DNA from: Thoreauomyces humboldtii
Taxonomy: Eukaryota; Chytridiomycota; Chytridiomycetes; Spizellomycetales; Powellomycetaceae
Length of the DNA stretch: 10,605 nt
Assembly (NCBI GenBank): GCA_027596035.1
Contig: JADGJA010000794.1
Coordinates: 1 to 10,605 of the forward strand
Reading direction: 5' to 3'
Each line of letters opens with the position of its first letter. Positions within the stretch are counted from its first letter, which is position 1. Below the pieces are notes generated by a model. It was not told the DNA's origin. It searched no databases and saw nothing but the letters and a program-made list of their open reading frames with translations. This document shows, piece after piece, positions 8,007-10,605 of the stretch. Position numbers and translations under genes: made by a program.

Positions 8007-10428
8007 CTACGCAGTGGCCGCCTTGGTAGCCTTCGCCTTTGCGGCCTTGGTCTTGGTGGCCGTCTTCTTGGCGACACCGGTGGCCGCACCCGTCTTGGCC
8101 TTCTTGGTGCTCGTCTTCGCAGCACCCGTGGCGCCCGTGGCACCCGTAGCCGTTCCCGCACCAGCGGCACCGGCGGCCCCAGCGGCACACTCGGGGGGCA
8201 CTGTGAAGTCGTTCACGAACGGGGCGGCATCCTTGGCGTTGACGCCCAAACCCCTCTTGGCGAACCCGTTCCACAGGGCGCAGGCGTTGGCGCCCTGCGT
8301 CAGCGTCTTCTCGGCGGTCATGATGGCGTTCCTGCTCTGCACGAAGGTTGGGTTGCACGGTTGGATCTTGAGCGAGTCCGTGACGAGTTGGACCATGAGC
8401 GTGTTCCCCTTCCCGCTCTTGGCGTCCGCAAAGTCGGCCGTGAACCCGTGCGCCGTGACGAGGTTGGTGTAGGCTTCGAACAGCATCGAGTTCCACACGG
8501 TTCCGATCTGGTGGACCTCCTGGAAGTTCTGCTTGTTGAGGTCCGCGTAGGTGAGGGGGTTGGTCTTGATGTTGGTCGAGTACGGGACGCCGCGGACCCC
8601 GAGGGGGCTGTTGGTCACGTAGGTCCCGATGGGTCGGTCCGTCGTGGCGGTCATGTCGGCCGTGGTGGAGAAGGTCACGCCGTAGAAGTCGGACCAGCCT
8701 TCGCCCATCCCGCCCGAGATCAGGGTCTGCAGGCAGTTGGCGGTCGCGGCTCCGCCGGTGAGACGGGAGGAGACGCCGTGGCCGAGTTCGTGGATGGGCA
8801 CGTTGTTCTCGAGGGTTCCGTCGCGTTGAGGGTTGGTGGATGTGAAGACGAACATGCGCATGATGCCGGGTTGCCCGTCGGGAGGGGTGCTGAAGTTGGC
8901 TAGAAAAAAGAGAAAGCCGAAAAGTCAGCTCGGATGCCCTCGATTCTGCTGGATACGATGATGATGATGAAGCTTACCATTGTCAGTTCCAGACCCATCC
9001 TGAGCGTTCGCGATGACGGGATCCTGTCCGACACCGCCCTTCCCGTTCTGGTTGACCTGGAAGTTGCCGGACTTTTCATCGAACCCGTAGTTACTGAGAG
9101 TGTCATGGAACTTGTTGGCCAGGAAGAACATGTTGGTGATGCTCGCATCCACGTAAGCCGGGGGCTGCTGAGTCTTGTCGTCGGCCTTGAAGCTGAAGTC
9201 AAAGTTGGCCGCGGCGGGACGATGGTTCTGCAGGGGGTTGTTCAGGTTGGCGTGGTTCTCCTGAGCGACGACGTTGTTTCCGGCCGTGGTGGCGAGGGGA
9301 CCGTTTCCATCGCCGAGGTCGTGCCATCCGAGGGGAGACACGGCGGGGTCGAAGGGGTTGGACACGACGATGGGGGGAGTGGTGTCGAGGTTCTGGGAAC
9401 CGAAGGGAAGGACCAGATACTTTGTGTCGGGGATCGTCGTTGCCGCTCCGGCACCCGTTGCAGGAGTGGCGGTGGTGGCGGCTCGACCGTAGAGGGAGCC
9501 GAGCTTGCTGATCATCTCGCGGTGGTCGACGACCTCCTCCACGACGTCGGCGCGACGACGGATGGCGTTGACTGTCGATTCGGCAGAGGTGGGTGGGTTC
9601 CAGAAGTTTGCGGTCTGCCAGTTGGCCTTTCCGACGAGGGACCCGTCGGCGGTGCTGACGAAGGCATTGTGCCATGCGTCGGCGGTCTGAACGCTCAGAC
9701 TCCACACCTTCTCGAGCGTCGAACCCGTCTGATACAACGCGAGCTTGGCGGTGATGGCCTGCTGGGCGAAAGGAGCGCCGGTGACGGTGGTGGTGACACC
9801 GTCGGTTCCGACCGTCTCAGCGAGACCCGTGGGGACCGTGTATCCGAAGGCGGTGGCGTAGCTGGCGACGGCCTCGGAGGCGGTGATGGTGGGTCCTCCG
9901 GCTTGGTCGCGACGGGCAAGCTTGTGGACGGGAGCGAAGGCGTCGGAAGCCGCCAGCGGGTTCCCGTACTTGTCGAGATGGACGTCTGCCACGCCGTTGA
10001 CAACAGTCAGACCGTCGACTGACTGGGACGAGTAGTAGTGGAACACTCCCGTGTGGTCATCTGCAGGAAGAAGTAGAGAAAGGGAGGGGGACCGCAGTGA
10101 GCATCATGGGCATTTTTGATAGCCATCCATGCCCAATCTTCATTTTCTCACCTTGGAATCCGCTGCTCATCTGAGCCTCGGTGTGGTTGAAGTTCTTTGC
10201 AAGCCACTTGGAAGCGTAGGCGGGCATGTCGTCGACGTTCATGACGGTGTTTGTCAGACTGGCGGAAGCGTCCGAGCTGGGAGCCCAGGTGGTGGCTGTC
10301 TGATGGTGGTAAGGGACGGCTTCGCCCGGTGCGCCACGGGTCGCGATGGCGTGGGGGTGAGCGTGAACGGCGTAGGTCAGCGCGGCCAGCGTCGCTGCCT
10401 TGACCATGGAGGATGTGGAGAAGGTCAT
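8007..10428 (-). CDS. Fungalysin, secreted M36 metallopeptidase
   Basis: Secreted zinc endopeptidase that degrades extracellular protein. Exons 10428-10152, 10060-8978 and 8899-8007 give 750 residues. The introns (91 and 78 bases) run GTGAGA..GCAG and GTAAGC..CTAG. A signal peptide is visible (MVKAATLAALTYAVHA, from Met8), with likely cleavage before HPHA. A propeptide (FTP/PepSY type) follows to roughly residue 300. The peptidase domain holds SPLGWHDLGDGNG (WHD 338-340), ITNMFFLANKFHD (about 400-412) and the zinc site HELGH at 490-494. After it come GVSSRLTGG and GGMGEGWSDF, whose Glu520 is the third zinc ligand. The usual family form is HEYTHG, so L and G at the middle positions are variants; the three metal ligands and catalytic Glu491 are kept. 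The catalytic domain ends about VPPEC (Cys691). A 60-residue Ala/Gly/Thr tail with 11 Lys and no acidic residue follows. Start: the first ATG at 10428; Met8 is an alternative. Confidence 0.96.
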
Positions 10429-10493
10429 GGTTTTCGTTGAGAAAGAGAAAAGAGGGATGGGGGAGAATCAGATGCGCAGCAGCCGATGTGTGT

Positions 10494-10534
10494 TATGTAC
10501 AGCGGAAAGGGGATGACGGCGTTGCTATGTACAG
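10494..10534 (-). promoter_or_regulatory. Paired CTGTACATA elements upstream of fungalysin
   Basis: CTGTACATA on the - strand occurs at 10502-10494 and 10534-10526, 32 bases apart (about three helical turns). The TACATA of the distal copy lies 98-103 bases before the ATG, as in the other - strand genes, so it may be the TATA-like element. The proximal copy is 66-71 bases before the ATG. Confidence 0.45.
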
Positions 10535-10547
10535 TTGCCGAACGAAC

Positions 10548-10591
10548 GGGGAGGAGGGAGGAGAGACGGGGAGGGGAGGAGAGGGGGAGGG
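10548..10591 (+). promoter_or_regulatory. G-run cluster (possible G-quadruplex) in the fungalysin promoter
   Basis: Six runs of three or more G lie on + at 10548-10551, 10556-10558, 10568-10571, 10573-10576, 10583-10587 and 10589-10591. The last four are separated by 1, 6 and 1 bases, a spacing that allows a G-quadruplex. On the coding strand this is a C/T-rich tract, which is also common in fungal promoters without any quadruplex. Confidence 0.4.
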
Positions 10592-10605
10592 AGAGATGCT
10601 TGAGG

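Noticed and set aside
7668..8903. A 411-codon open frame on + across the fungalysin 3' exon
   Set aside because: It opens at a non-ATG codon and is mostly antisense to exon 3, with low-complexity Gly/Val/Arg translation and no known domain.
8934..10022. A 362-codon open frame on + opposite exon 2 of the fungalysin
   Set aside because: It mirrors a GC-rich coding exon on the other strand. Strong third-position G/C bias leaves few stops in the antisense frame. The - strand protein has clear M36 motifs.
1..10605. CRISPR array, bacterial operons or rRNA genes
   Set aside because: No regularly spaced direct repeats and no rRNA-like conserved blocks. Spliced genes show this is eukaryotic DNA.

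Overview
The window is nuclear DNA of a filamentous or yeast-like fungus. Genes are interrupted by short introns (60-99 bases) with GT..AG ends. Codons prefer C or G in the third position, and promoters are pyrimidine-rich on the coding strand. The gene set (a DUF1769 protein, a Con-10/KGG stress protein, an NAD kinase and an M36 fungalysin) fits a basidiomycete or an early-diverging fungus. I cannot name the lineage from sequence alone.

Layout. On the + strand, bases 331-1763 carry a four-exon DUF1769 (UPF0590) gene. A 1.2-kb gene-poor stretch follows. On the - strand, 2930-3396 carries a two-exon gene for a 126-residue Con-10-like protein with two GFASM...REIAS[KM]GG repeats, and a TATA box lies about 100 bases upstream of its ATG. 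On the - strand, 4088-5621 is a complete four-exon NAD kinase (426 residues). Only 108 bases upstream of its ATG ends a small three-exon gene (5730-6116, -) for an 85-residue protein that I do not recognise for certain; its C-terminal part looks weakly PB1-like. The last exon of the small gene lies in the same frame as the kinase. A possible 75-base intron would remove the intervening stop and fuse the two.

From 6282 a coding-like + strand segment runs into a near-perfect 196-base inverted repeat (6401-6596 and 6741-6936, one mismatch, 144-base spacer). This is the strangest structure in the window: a fold-back element, a hairpin-RNA source, or an assembly artefact. Bases 6937-8006 hold no convincing gene. 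They contain a 19-base tandem duplication, perfect palindromes, a tRNA-like A-box/B-box pair, and a short coding-like fragment.

The right end (8007-10428, -) is a complete three-exon fungalysin (M36) metalloprotease of 750 residues with signal peptide, propeptide, HELGH zinc site and an unusual Lys/Ala-rich C-terminal tail. Its promoter has two copies of CTGTACATA 32 bases apart and a G-run cluster.

The genes do not form a pathway; this is an ordinary fungal gene neighbourhood. Three - strand genes have a TATA-like element 96-103 bases before the chosen ATG, and the NAD kinase has one 110-115 bases before, which supports those starts.
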